Shown in pieces: positions 7,811-14,055 of a DNA stretch of 21,002 bases. Under the pieces are notes generated by a model. That model was not told the origin of the DNA and did not search any database. It saw nothing but the letters and a program-made list of their open reading frames with translations. Every line of letters begins with the position of its first letter. The first letter of the stretch is position 1. Position numbers and translations under genes: made by a program. Origin of the DNA: GCA-002790615 sp964438025 (GTDB lineage Bacteria > Patescibacteriota > Minisyncoccia > Moranbacterales > UBA2206); contig CAYTIK010000018.1 of the NCBI GenBank assembly GCA_964438025.1, positions 1 to 21,002 of the forward strand, written 5' to 3'.

Positions 7811-8024
7811 GATTCTTTCCTCCTTCTTCGTTTGGTTTTTGCCTGGACAAGATTTTCCTGCCAGACAGACCGTTTATTTTAACCCTTGTCGGACCGTTTC
7901 CGTTTTTGGGTTTTTTACTCGAAGCTCATGCTTCTTATAAAATGTGCGAGAGAAATAAAACATTCGCATATTTGAAAGATTCACGAACCAAATAATCGGA
8001 AAAAATAATTCTGGTTAACTTTGT
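7811..8024 (-). promoter_or_regulatory. Long 5' leader of the secreted-protein gene
   Basis: The gap between this gene and the next upstream gene is 339 bp (7811-8149). From the start, reading 5'->3' on the minus strand, it holds a hairpin (8134-8080), the promoter, and then a ~200-nt leader. The leader contains the conserved 77-nt block (7917-7993), a small stem around 7840-7865 (GTCTGG/CCAGGC on the minus strand) and AGGAGG at about 7819-7824. No gene is seen in it on either strand. Confidence 0.6.
7917..7993 (-). ncRNA. Conserved leader element, copy 1
   Basis: A gapless 77-nt match, 65 identical positions by my count, to 8905-8981, which lies in the leader of the other minus-strand gene. 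Read on the minus strand it has a short hairpin GAAGC-AUGA-GCUUC and a second possible stem UGCGA...UCGCA. In copy 2 the three changes in the first hairpin's loop leave the stem, with a G-U closing pair. This suggests a structured RNA regulator, but no known riboswitch is recognised. Confidence 0.5.
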
Positions 8025-8053
8025 ATACTAGCATTTGTTGACACTTTTGTCAA
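8025..8053 (-). promoter_or_regulatory. Promoter with palindromic operator, copy 1
   Basis: On the minus strand TTGACA (8053-8048), a 17-nt spacer and TAGTAT (8030-8025) form a good promoter for the secreted-protein gene. The -35 box is half of the palindrome TTGACA-N4-TGTCAA (8038-8053). The flanking word CTAGCATTT is shared with the copy at 9074-9099. Confidence 0.7.
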
Positions 8054-8079
8054 TAAGCCATTTTTTGTTAAAAGATTTT

Positions 8080-8134
8080 CCGGGCTCTCTTGATGGTTTT
8101 CGCATGAATGCAAATTCCATACTTGAGAGCCCGG
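8080..8134 (-). terminator. Long hairpin after the 219-aa gene
   Basis: CCGGGCTCTC and GAGAGCCCGG make a perfect 10-bp stem around a ~34-nt partly structured loop, 15 nt after the stop on the minus strand. The following tract is only U-rich (AAAATCTTTT), so it may be a weak terminator. Confidence 0.5.
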
Positions 8135-8149
8135 AGGTAGAGTGTTTGT

Positions 8150-8809
8150 TTAATAGATTCTCCTGGACACCTGGCCCGGCAACGGTTGCCGAGGATGATC
8201 CCGCGGATCCCACACGTCCGTTTTTCCCTTGCACCTGTCGTCACAAGGGGCGATTCCATTCATCGGCAGAGGCGGATAGTCTATCGGTTTTGCCACTCCG
8301 CGATTTAGATCCGGAGGCGGATAGTCGATTGGCTTCGCCGCTGCGGTAACCGGTTTTTGGATGTTTTTTACAACCGGCCTTTGGTCCTCCTTGGCTTTGT
8401 GTGGTTTTCTGGCCGCCCTCTCCGGACAACAGTTTACAATAATCTGCTGACTGAAAGGCGGAGTTCCAGATTGTACAACCCCGGGTTGAGTTATTGCCAA
8501 TGCAGCAACCCGCTCTTTCACAGGCGGTGCAGATTGACCAGCCTCATCCCTCAAAACCGGAGAAGTAGCTGCCGGAAACGTCTTTGCTTCGGGCGGTGGC
8601 ACAATTATCCCGGTCTGAGATGATGAAGGGGCAGATGCCGATCCTCTTCTGATGTCTTTGGAGAAGTAGGCATACATGCCCACCAGGAACAGACAGATCG
8701 CCAGTGCTACAATCAAGTATGTCCTATTTCTGTCCTCTCTTGCTCCTTGCGTTATCGGATTCATCTCTTTTTTCCCTACCACTGTTTTTACTATCTTTTC
8801 TTCCGCCAT
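8150..8809 (-). CDS. Membrane-anchored Pro-rich protein with C-terminal RQPxPGQV motif
   Basis: 219 aa, unrecognised. It has a short charged N-terminus, one membrane helix (about 31-49) followed by KDIRR, then a long low-complexity Pro/Ala/Ser-rich region, most simply an extracytoplasmic stalk. It contains a Cys pair (NCCPE) and two copies of AKPIDYPP about 15 residues apart. The last 32 residues carry PC, RCK, W and RQPLPGQV, the same pattern as the N-terminus of the mature 147-aa secreted protein. The frame is open from 8845, but AGGAGG lies 5 nt before the ATG at 8809, so that start is chosen. GC-rich codon use differs from the glycan genes. Expression should come from the minus-strand promoter at 9071-9099 with a ~250-nt leader. 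Confidence 0.68.
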   Translation of the reverse strand: MAEEKIVKTVVGKKEMNPITQGAREDRNRTYLIVALAICLFLVGMYAYFSKDIRRGSASAPSSSQTGIIVPPPEAKTFPAATSPVLRDEAGQSAPPVKERVAALAITQPGVVQSGTPPFSQQIIVNCCPERAARKPHKAKEDQRPVVKNIQKPVTAAAKPIDYPPPDLNRGVAKPIDYPPLPMNGIAPCDDRCKGKTDVWDPRDHPRQPLPGQVSRRIY

Positions 8810-9070
8810 GATGTCCTCCTTTTCTTTCTTTTTTTTCGTCAGCAATCTTTTAATCTTCCAGCCAGCATATGTCAGCCGTTAGATCTCCCTTTTTTTGTAA
8901 AAAAACTCAAAGCTTGCGCTTCTTATAAAATGTGCGAAAAAAATAAAACATTCACGCATTCGAAAGATTCGCCAACCAAATCAATTCTTTATTTTCAAAA
9001 AATACTCTAAAAATCCCTTGTTTTGAGCACTATTTTTGAGTTAAATAATGCTATCACTAAATGACTGTAA
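8810..9070 (-). promoter_or_regulatory. Long 5' leader of the 219-aa membrane-protein gene
   Basis: No gene is seen between 8810 and 9143 (334 bp). Reading on the minus strand from the promoter, it contains an AT-rich stem near 9010-9045 (CTC-AAAAAT with ATTTTT-GAG), the conserved 77-nt block (8981-8905) followed by a U-run, and AGGAGG 5 nt before the ATG. A leader this long in a compact genome suggests post-transcriptional control. Confidence 0.55.
8905..8981 (-). ncRNA. Conserved leader element, copy 2
   Basis: The second copy of the 77-nt block, 12 mismatches and no gaps against 7917-7993. On the minus strand the first hairpin reads GAAGC-GCAA-GCUUU, a GNRA-type tetraloop with a G-U pair, followed closely by U7. 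The second stem UGCG...CGCA persists although its 5' strand is shifted by 2 nt. Conservation of pairing despite changes supports an RNA structure. Confidence 0.5.
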
Positions 9071-9112
9071 AGTCTAGCATTTCTTGACAAATTTGTCAAG
9101 ATAGTGTATAAC
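9071..9112. promoter_or_regulatory. Divergent promoter sharing one perfect 16-bp palindrome
   Basis: The palindrome TTGACAAATTTGTCAA (9084-9099) is perfect. Plus strand: TTGACA (9084-9089), 17 nt, TATAAC (9107-9112), for the gene at 9144. Minus strand: TTGACA (9099-9094), 17 nt, TAGACT (9076-9071), for the gene at 8809. Both -35 boxes are the arms of the palindrome, so one dimeric regulator or competing polymerases could set both directions. Confidence 0.72.
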
Positions 9113-9143
9113 AAAGGGAACATTCATTTTAACCACTGTTTTT

Positions 9144-9737
9144 ATGAATAAATCTAAAAAGGGGGAACCAAATACATCCCAAATCAAAGCTTCCCTGGCT
9201 AAGATTGCAATTCCAGCTTTAATTATTTTTAACTTGGCCATTTTTTCTTTTCTGGCATTCAAAGGAGTTTGCTTTGCCTGGGATTTAGGCAAAGCAAAAA
9301 TAACCCAAACAGTTCAGAATGAGCAAGAAGAATATCAAGATAATCTTTTAAATTTACTTGCTTCGATCGAGAGCCAGATTAATTTTTTAGAAGAGGAATA
9401 CAAAAAATTACCCAGTCAAAAAATAATCAATCTGAAAAAGAAAAAAGAAATTTTGGAAAAACTCGAAGAATTGGAAAAAGACGGCCAGCGCTTGGAAATT
9501 TTGTTTAATGCTTATCGCCAGGACGAATCAATTAAAATTAATCCGCTGCGTGACTTGAATATAGAAGAAACTTTAAATAAATCTTGGCTTTTGCCTCACA
9601 AAATCGAACGTTTAGCCAGGAGCCTGGAATTTGGAATTTTCAGAGGCTTTATAACCTCTGACCAGGGAATAATTATAGAAAAAGATTTTAGCGGAATTCG
9701 CTATCAAATTGAAGAAATTAAAAACACCTGGCGCTGA
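9144..9737 (+). CDS. Membrane-anchored coiled-coil protein
   Basis: 197 aa, not recognised. The N-terminus is positively charged, followed by a hydrophobic helix (about 21-45), then a long Glu/Lys/Leu-rich stretch (about 55-120) expected to form a coiled coil (LLNLLASIESQINFLEEEY, LEKLEELEKDGQRLEILF). The last part is mixed, with RGFITSDQGIIIEKDFSGIRYQI. Topology suggests a single-pass protein with the helical part on one face of the membrane. The start is the ATG at 9144, about 25 nt after the predicted transcription start. No Shine-Dalgarno is seen. It is divergent from the 219-aa membrane protein and shares its operator, so they may act together. Confidence 0.62.
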   Translation: MNKSKKGEPNTSQIKASLAKIAIPALIIFNLAIFSFLAFKGVCFAWDLGKAKITQTVQNEQEEYQDNLLNLLASIESQINFLEEEYKKLPSQKIINLKKKKEILEKLEELEKDGQRLEILFNAYRQDESIKINPLRDLNIEETLNKSWLLPHKIERLARSLEFGIFRGFITSDQGIIIEKDFSGIRYQIEEIKNTWR

Positions 9738-9841
9738 TAAAATAATATATCAATCACCTGCATATGCCAGAAAATGATATATGTATTTTAGATACCTAAG
9801 CGCCTCTTTTATTTTGCCCGTTTTTGTATTATCATTAAGCT

Positions 9842-10291
9842 ATGATTCAAGATTTAATTATCCGCAAAATAGAGCGTTTTTCTGATGAACGCGGCTCTCT
9901 CGGAGAAATCTTTCGTGAAGACGAAATGGCTTTTCGGCCGGCTATGAGCTACTTAAGCGTCACTCATCCGGGGTTTGTCCGCGGCCCCCATGAGCATGTA
10001 AAGCAATCGGATTTTTTTGTCTTTATGGGGCCAGGGGATTTTGAACTGCATTTGTGGGATAATCGGGAAACTAGCGAAACAAAAGGGGAATACCAAAAAA
10101 TAGCCGTTGGCAACGAAAACCCAGTGGCTGTGATTGTTCCGCCCGGAGTCGTTCATGGCTATAAAAATATTTCTGCCGTGGATGCTTACTGCATCAATTT
10201 GCCGGATAAATTATACAAGGGTGAAGGTAAAAAAGAAGAAGTGGACGAAATCAGACACGAAAAAGATCCCGATTCGCCGTTTAAAATATAA
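9842..10291 (+). CDS. rmlC: dTDP-4-dehydrorhamnose 3,5-epimerase family cupin (RmlC-like)
   Basis: A 149-aa cupin of the RmlC family. RmlC epimerises dTDP-4-keto-6-deoxyglucose at C3 and C5 to give the rhamnose configuration. Family marks are DERGSLGEIFRED near the start, RGPHEH (R47-H50, with the His placed like the catalytic base of the RmlC motif RGxH), VPPGVVHGYKNIS (99-111) and a C-terminal DEIRHEKDPDSPF that parallels the usual final W-D-D-P stretch. It is shorter than classical RmlC (~180 aa), as in the short variants of this family. rmlB, rmlD and rmlA lie downstream and support the role. A related 3,4-ketoisomerase or other sugar-nucleotide cupin cannot be excluded. A possible -10 (TATTAT) lies just before the start. 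Confidence 0.75.
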   Translation: MIQDLIIRKIERFSDERGSLGEIFREDEMAFRPAMSYLSVTHPGFVRGPHEHVKQSDFFVFMGPGDFELHLWDNRETSETKGEYQKIAVGNENPVAVIVPPGVVHGYKNISAVDAYCINLPDKLYKGEGKKEEVDEIRHEKDPDSPFKI

Positions 10292-10300
10292 CAAACCTAT

Positions 10301-10400
10301 TGTCATCCCGCACTTGATGCGGGATCCAGTAAATAAATTAATCAAGTTTTCTGGATTCCTGCTGGAGTTTATCCTCGCGAAAGCGAGGGCAGGAATGACA
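10301..10400 (+). repeat. Palindromic element with inverted ends (TGTCATCCC type)
   Basis: About 100 bp with outer inverted ends TGTCATCCC...GGAATGACA, and inner arms GGGATCCAG and CTGGATTCC facing each other. Inner hairpins are CCCGCACTTGATGCGGG and CCTCGCGAAAGCGAGG. It has the shape of a small non-autonomous palindromic element and ends 11 nt before the next ATG. Confidence 0.65.
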
Positions 10401-10411
10401 CTAATATATTT

Positions 10412-10795
10412 ATGTCCTGTATTTTTTGCAAAATTATCAAAGGAGTTATTCCGGCTGAAAAAATATACGCAGACAAAAAGGTTCTGGCTTTTTTAGATAT
10501 TAACCCTGTGGCTCCCGGACACATTTTAATTATTCCTAAAAAACACCATGTTTTGATGCCGGATGTGCCGGATAAACTTCTGGGATATTGTTTCATTAAA
10601 GCTAAGGGTTTAATGAAACAAATTAAAAAAGCTATGAGAGCTGATTATATTTCTGTTTCCGTATCGGGTGTGGACATTCCTCATTTTCATATCCACCTTA
10701 TTCCACGCAAGTTTAATGATAAATTAAAAGGTTGGCCAACTAAAATCTATAGGAAAGGAGAAATAGAAAAAATAGCTAAAAAGATAACCTTATAA
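10412..10795 (+). CDS. HIT family (histidine triad) nucleotide hydrolase
   Basis: A 127-aa HIT protein. It starts SCIFCKIIKGVIPAEKIY, the standard start of the Hint branch with a CxxC that often binds zinc, followed by AFLDINPVAPGHILIIPKKH. The catalytic triad reads H91-F-H93-I-H95 near the C-terminus. Such proteins hydrolyse nucleoside phosphoramidates or adenylated compounds and are usually housekeeping. Length is normal. It lies between rmlC-like and rmlB, separated from each by a small repeat, so its link to the rhamnose pathway may be only positional. No Shine-Dalgarno before the ATG. Confidence 0.88.
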   Translation: MSCIFCKIIKGVIPAEKIYADKKVLAFLDINPVAPGHILIIPKKHHVLMPDVPDKLLGYCFIKAKGLMKQIKKAMRADYISVSVSGVDIPHFHIHLIPRKFNDKLKGWPTKIYRKGEIEKIAKKITL

Positions 10796-10797
10796 AG

Positions 10798-10870
10798 CAT
10801 AAAACATAGAACATAAAACAGTTTTTATAAATTTGTTCCATGTTCCATGCTCCATGCTCCATGTTCCATG
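10798..10870 (+). repeat. Heptamer-repeat spacer with stacked ATG codons
   Basis: The right half (10836-10870) is five tandem 7-nt units of the form TTCCATG/CTCCATG. The left half (10798-10822) is built of CATAAAA/CATAGAA words, an imperfect inverted copy of the right half. The last unit supplies the rmlB start. The two arms could form a hairpin, better on the minus strand where mismatches become G-U pairs. Confidence 0.6.
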
Positions 10871-11875
10871 AAAATATTAGTCACTGGCGGCTATGGTTTT
10901 ATCGGCAGTAATTTTATTCGCTATATTCTAAAAAAATACCCTGACTACCAGATTACCAATCTGGATCTTTTGACTTATGCCGGTAATCTGGAAAATTTAA
11001 AAGATATAGAAAAAAACCCTAACTACAAATTTGTCCAAGGTGATATTTGCGACCGGAAATTAGTTGATTCCTTGATGCCGGAAGTGGATATTATCGTTCA
11101 TTTCGCCGCTGAATCGCATGTCGACCGTTCTATTTTGGATTCCCATAATTTTATCCAAACCAACATTATTGGCACCCACACACTGCTCGAATCAGCCAAA
11201 AACAATAGTCTAAAGAGATTCCATCACGTTTCTACGGATGAGGTTTTTGGCTCTCTGGAGCTTAATTGGCCTTCCTTTACCGAAAAGACGCCTTATGACC
11301 CCAGAAGCCCGTATAGCGCCTCTAAAGCGTCCTCCGACCATTTGGTGCGAGCTTATTTCCATACTCACAGCCTGCCGATTACCATTTCCAATTGTTCCAA
11401 TAATTACGGCCCTTATCAATTTCCGGAAAAATTTATCGCTTTGATTATTACCAATTTGTTGGAAAATAAAACCATTCCGCTTTATGGCGATGGGTTGAAT
11501 GTTCGCGACTGGCTGTATGTGGAAGATCATTGCGCGGCCATTGATTTAATAATCCATGAAGGAAAAATAGGGGAGACTTACTGCATTGGTGGCCAAAGCG
11601 AAAAAACCAACTTGGAAATCGCGCAAAAAATTCTGGAATTGATAGGCAAAAAAAATGATCAAATTGAATATGTGACTGATCGGCCGGGACATGACAAAAG
11701 ATACTCCATAGATTTTTCTAAAATTAAAGAAAAATTGGAATGGCAACCGCAAACCAGTCTTGAAGACGGCCTGCAAAAAACTATCGAGTGGTATAAAAAT
11801 AATGAAAGTTGGTGGAAAAACATCAAAAACGGAGAATATCAAAAATATTATAAAGAGCAATATGGAAAAGTATGA
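10868..11875 (+). CDS. rmlB: dTDP-glucose 4,6-dehydratase RmlB
   Basis: A 335-aa extended short-chain dehydrogenase. RmlB turns dTDP-glucose into dTDP-4-keto-6-deoxyglucose with bound NAD+. Visible: NAD-binding GGYGFIG (7-13), HFAAESHVDRSI (about 78-89), TDE (123-125) with Asp and Glu as the dehydration pair, and Y149-x3-K153 in YSASKASSDHL. The C-terminal part GLNVRDWLYVEDHCAA is also typical. ATGs upstream in the heptamer repeat include one in frame (10847), but it would add only repeat-encoded residues, and the protein pattern begins at 10868. The next gene overlaps its last 14 bp, so the two are translationally coupled. Confidence 0.93.
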   Translation: MKILVTGGYGFIGSNFIRYILKKYPDYQITNLDLLTYAGNLENLKDIEKNPNYKFVQGDICDRKLVDSLMPEVDIIVHFAAESHVDRSILDSHNFIQTNIIGTHTLLESAKNNSLKRFHHVSTDEVFGSLELNWPSFTEKTPYDPRSPYSASKASSDHLVRAYFHTHSLPITISNCSNNYGPYQFPEKFIALIITNLLENKTIPLYGDGLNVRDWLYVEDHCAAIDLIIHEGKIGETYCIGGQSEKTNLEIAQKILELIGKKNDQIEYVTDRPGHDKRYSIDFSKIKEKLEWQPQTSLEDGLQKTIEWYKNNESWWKNIKNGEYQKYYKEQYGKV

Positions 11876-12884
11876 TGTGATGATTGTGGGCGCCGGTCCA
11901 GGCGGTTTGCGGGCAGCTGAAATTTTAGCCTCTGCGCATAAAAAGGTACTCTTACTCGAAAAAAATAATAAAATTGGACCAAAAGTTTGCGCCGGAGGAC
12001 TTACGCGTAAATGTATAAAACTATTGGAATTTCCTCCTGAACTAACCGAGTGTTCTTATCAAAGCGCGATTTTTAATTCTCCTCGCGTGAAAACCAGATT
12101 AGAATTCGGAAAAATTTTCGGCTATACTGTAAATCGGAAAAAATTAGGGCAGTGGCAACTGGAAAAAATAAAAAATACTTCAGTGGAAGTCAGAACCGGC
12201 GCAGAGGTGATAAAAATTACCGATCAGGAAATTAGTTTAAAAAATGGAGAATGCTTTCAATATAAATATTTAATTGGCGCGGATGGTTCCAACTCAATTG
12301 TTAGAAAATTTTTAAAATTGCCCGTTAAAAAAATTGGAGTAGCATTTCAATATATTATTCCACGGACATTTTCTGAGATAGAAATTTATTTTGATTCTAA
12401 GCTTTTTGGTTCTTGGTATTCCTGGATATTTCCCTACAAAAATAGCGCGTCAATTGGCTTCTGTTGGATTCCATGGATAATGCCTATGGAAAAAGCGCGA
12501 GCAAATTTTGATCTTTGGTTGAAATTAAAGAAAATTGATCTTACCGGAGCCAAATTTGAAGCCTCTCCGATTAATTGCGATTATCAAGGAGTGGAATTTG
12601 GAAATGTTTTTTTGGTCGGAGATGCGGCCGGTTTAGCTTCCGGTTTCACCGGAGAAGGAATTTATCAAGCATTGATTTCCGGAGAAGAAATAGCGCGAAA
12701 AATAGTCAATCCTGATTATCGTATGCCTAAAATTAAAGAAATCCGACGAGAAGTACATATCCATCATTTAATACTTGGTGTTGTTTGGCTCTCCGGACCA
12801 CTGCGTAATAATTTATTTAACTTGGTAACCAGAGTGGTTAAAAATAAATTTTGGGCCGTAATTTTAGCCAGAGTTTTAACTTAA
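11862..12884 (+). CDS. FAD-dependent oxidoreductase, geranylgeranyl reductase family
   Basis: 340 aa. The N-terminal FAD-binding motif is VGAGPGGLRAAE (9-20) with Glu33 ending the second strand. It is followed by PKVCAGGLTRK (C43), similar to the Cys-Gly-Gly start of the substrate loop in geranylgeranyl reductase family proteins. IGADGSNSIVRKFL and VFLVGDAAGLASGFTGEGIYQAL are the second and third flavin-contact motifs of the family. Members saturate isoprenoid chains or act on other hydrophobic substrates. In this setting a polyprenyl lipid carrier is an attractive but unproven substrate. The frame opens upstream at 11760 inside rmlB, but the ATG at 11862 begins the flavoprotein pattern. It overlaps rmlB by 14 bp, so coexpression is likely. 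Confidence 0.82.
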   Translation: MEKYDVMIVGAGPGGLRAAEILASAHKKVLLLEKNNKIGPKVCAGGLTRKCIKLLEFPPELTECSYQSAIFNSPRVKTRLEFGKIFGYTVNRKKLGQWQLEKIKNTSVEVRTGAEVIKITDQEISLKNGECFQYKYLIGADGSNSIVRKFLKLPVKKIGVAFQYIIPRTFSEIEIYFDSKLFGSWYSWIFPYKNSASIGFCWIPWIMPMEKARANFDLWLKLKKIDLTGAKFEASPINCDYQGVEFGNVFLVGDAAGLASGFTGEGIYQALISGEEIARKIVNPDYRMPKIKEIRREVHIHHLILGVVWLSGPLRNNLFNLVTRVVKNKFWAVILARVLT

Positions 12885-12977
12885 TACAAGCATACATTGA
12901 AAATTACTACAAAATAATCAAACCATACCCGTAAACCAGTTTACGAGTATAAATAATTATTAGTTAAATTTATAATT

Positions 12978-13943
12978 ATGGATAAGGAAAAGAAAATTTT
13001 AATTCTCGGCGCGAAAGGCATGCTGGGGCAGGAATTGGTTAGAATATTCAAAAAAGACAGCGGCTACAAGGTTTTAGCCTGGGATCAGGCCGATTTGGAT
13101 ATTACCAGTGAAGTGGCAGTTTATCGCAAAATTAAAGTGGTGGCGCCGGCCATTATTATCAACGCGGCCGCTTATAATGCCGTCGATAAATGCGAGGAAA
13201 GTAAAAAAGAATTTACTTTAGCCAAAAAAATAAACGGTCTAGCTCCAGGCTATTTAGCCAAAACGGCTAAAAAAATTGGAGCGATTTTAATTCACTATTC
13301 TACGGATTATGTTTTTGATGGGAACCCCGATATTCCGGAGCCAACCGGCTGCACTCATAGTTGCGGCAGTTGCGGATTACATAAAGATTTCGTTCCGCAA
13401 ATAGGTTTCACCGAAGATGCCAAACCTAATCCCATCTCCAATTATGGCCAATCCAAATTGATGGGAGAAAAAGAAATAGCGAAAAATACTAAAAAATATT
13501 ATTTAATCAGAACATCTAAATTATTCGGAAAACCAGCCCAAGTTGATGGAGCGAAAAAAAGTTTTTTTGATGTCATGCTGGAATTAGGCAAAAAAAACAA
13601 AGAAATCAAAGTAGTAGATGAAGAAATCAGCTGTTTTACTTACGCGCCGGATTTAGCCAAGAAAACCAAGGAAATTTTGGAATCCCAAAAGCCTTTTGGA
13701 ATATACCATGTTGTGAATAGCGAGCCTTGCACTTGGTATGAAGCCACGCTAGAATTATATCGCCAGGCCTCCGCCCAAGGCGGATCCGTCCCTGTCGGAA
13801 AAATAAAAACTAAAGTCGTTCCGGTAAGCTCTGCAGAATTTCCCCGTCCCGCCAAACGCCCGGCTTATTCTGTTTTGTTGAATACCAAATTGAATCCGCT
13901 CCGAGATTGGAAAGAAGCATTAAGGGAATACTTAAAAAAATAA
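12978..13943 (+). CDS. rmlD: dTDP-4-dehydrorhamnose reductase RmlD
   Basis: A 321-aa short-chain dehydrogenase that reduces dTDP-4-keto-rhamnose to dTDP-L-rhamnose with NAD(P)H. Visible: GAKGMLG (11-17), NAAAYNAVDKCEE (62-74), the STDYVFDG block (108-115), and Y156-G-Q-S-K160 as the catalytic Tyr/Lys pair followed by LMGE. The C-terminal RPAKRPAYSVLLNTKL is typical of the substrate-binding half. Odd points: between VFDG and TEDAKPNP there is an insertion of about 25 residues with C125, C129 and C132 (CTHSCGSC). Near the C-terminus a palindromic GC-rich stretch (13770-13784) encodes ASAQGGS. The other three pathway genes are nearby. No Shine-Dalgarno; start context ATAATTATG. Confidence 0.9.
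   Translation: MDKEKKILILGAKGMLGQELVRIFKKDSGYKVLAWDQADLDITSEVAVYRKIKVVAPAIIINAAAYNAVDKCEESKKEFTLAKKINGLAPGYLAKTAKKIGAILIHYSTDYVFDGNPDIPEPTGCTHSCGSCGLHKDFVPQIGFTEDAKPNPISNYGQSKLMGEKEIAKNTKKYYLIRTSKLFGKPAQVDGAKKSFFDVMLELGKKNKEIKVVDEEISCFTYAPDLAKKTKEILESQKPFGIYHVVNSEPCTWYEATLELYRQASAQGGSVPVGKIKTKVVPVSSAEFPRPAKRPAYSVLLNTKLNPLRDWKEALREYLKK
13770..13784 (+). repeat. Short GC palindrome inside rmlD
   Basis: TCCGCC-CAA-GGCGGA is a perfect 6-bp stem in a GC-rich patch of an otherwise AT-rich gene. A similar stem, CCCGCC-AATT-GGCGGG, lies in the intergenic element at 15309-15398. It may be a small inserted palindrome that stays in frame. Confidence 0.4.
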
Positions 13944-14055
13944 TTTCGAATTAAGAATTTTGAATTTCGAATCAAATTCGAATGATAGAATGTTTAAAAA
14001 TTAAAACATTAAAAATTCAATCAAAATTCAAAATTGGAAATTAAAAATTATAATT
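13944..14055 (+). repeat. AT-rich inverted-repeat spacer before glyA
   Basis: This gap is made of repeated words: AATTTTGAATTT near the left end is inverted as AAATTCAAAATT near the right end, with AATGTTT...AAAACATT between. It can fold into one large weak hairpin. No gene or clear promoter is seen. Confidence 0.45.

Noticed and set aside
8035..8349. 104-aa plus-strand ORF across the hairpin and the 219-aa gene
   Set aside because: It starts in the operator, runs through the palindrome and is antisense to a gene with a proper ribosome site.
10838..10870. CRISPR-like array from the regular CATG units
   Set aside because: The units are 7 nt with no spacers and no cas genes are near; it is a simple tandem repeat.
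12930..12945. CGTAAA-CCAG-TTTACG hairpin between the flavoprotein gene and rmlD
   Set aside because: The short stem has no U-run after it; it may be chance in AT-rich sequence, so it is not called a terminator.
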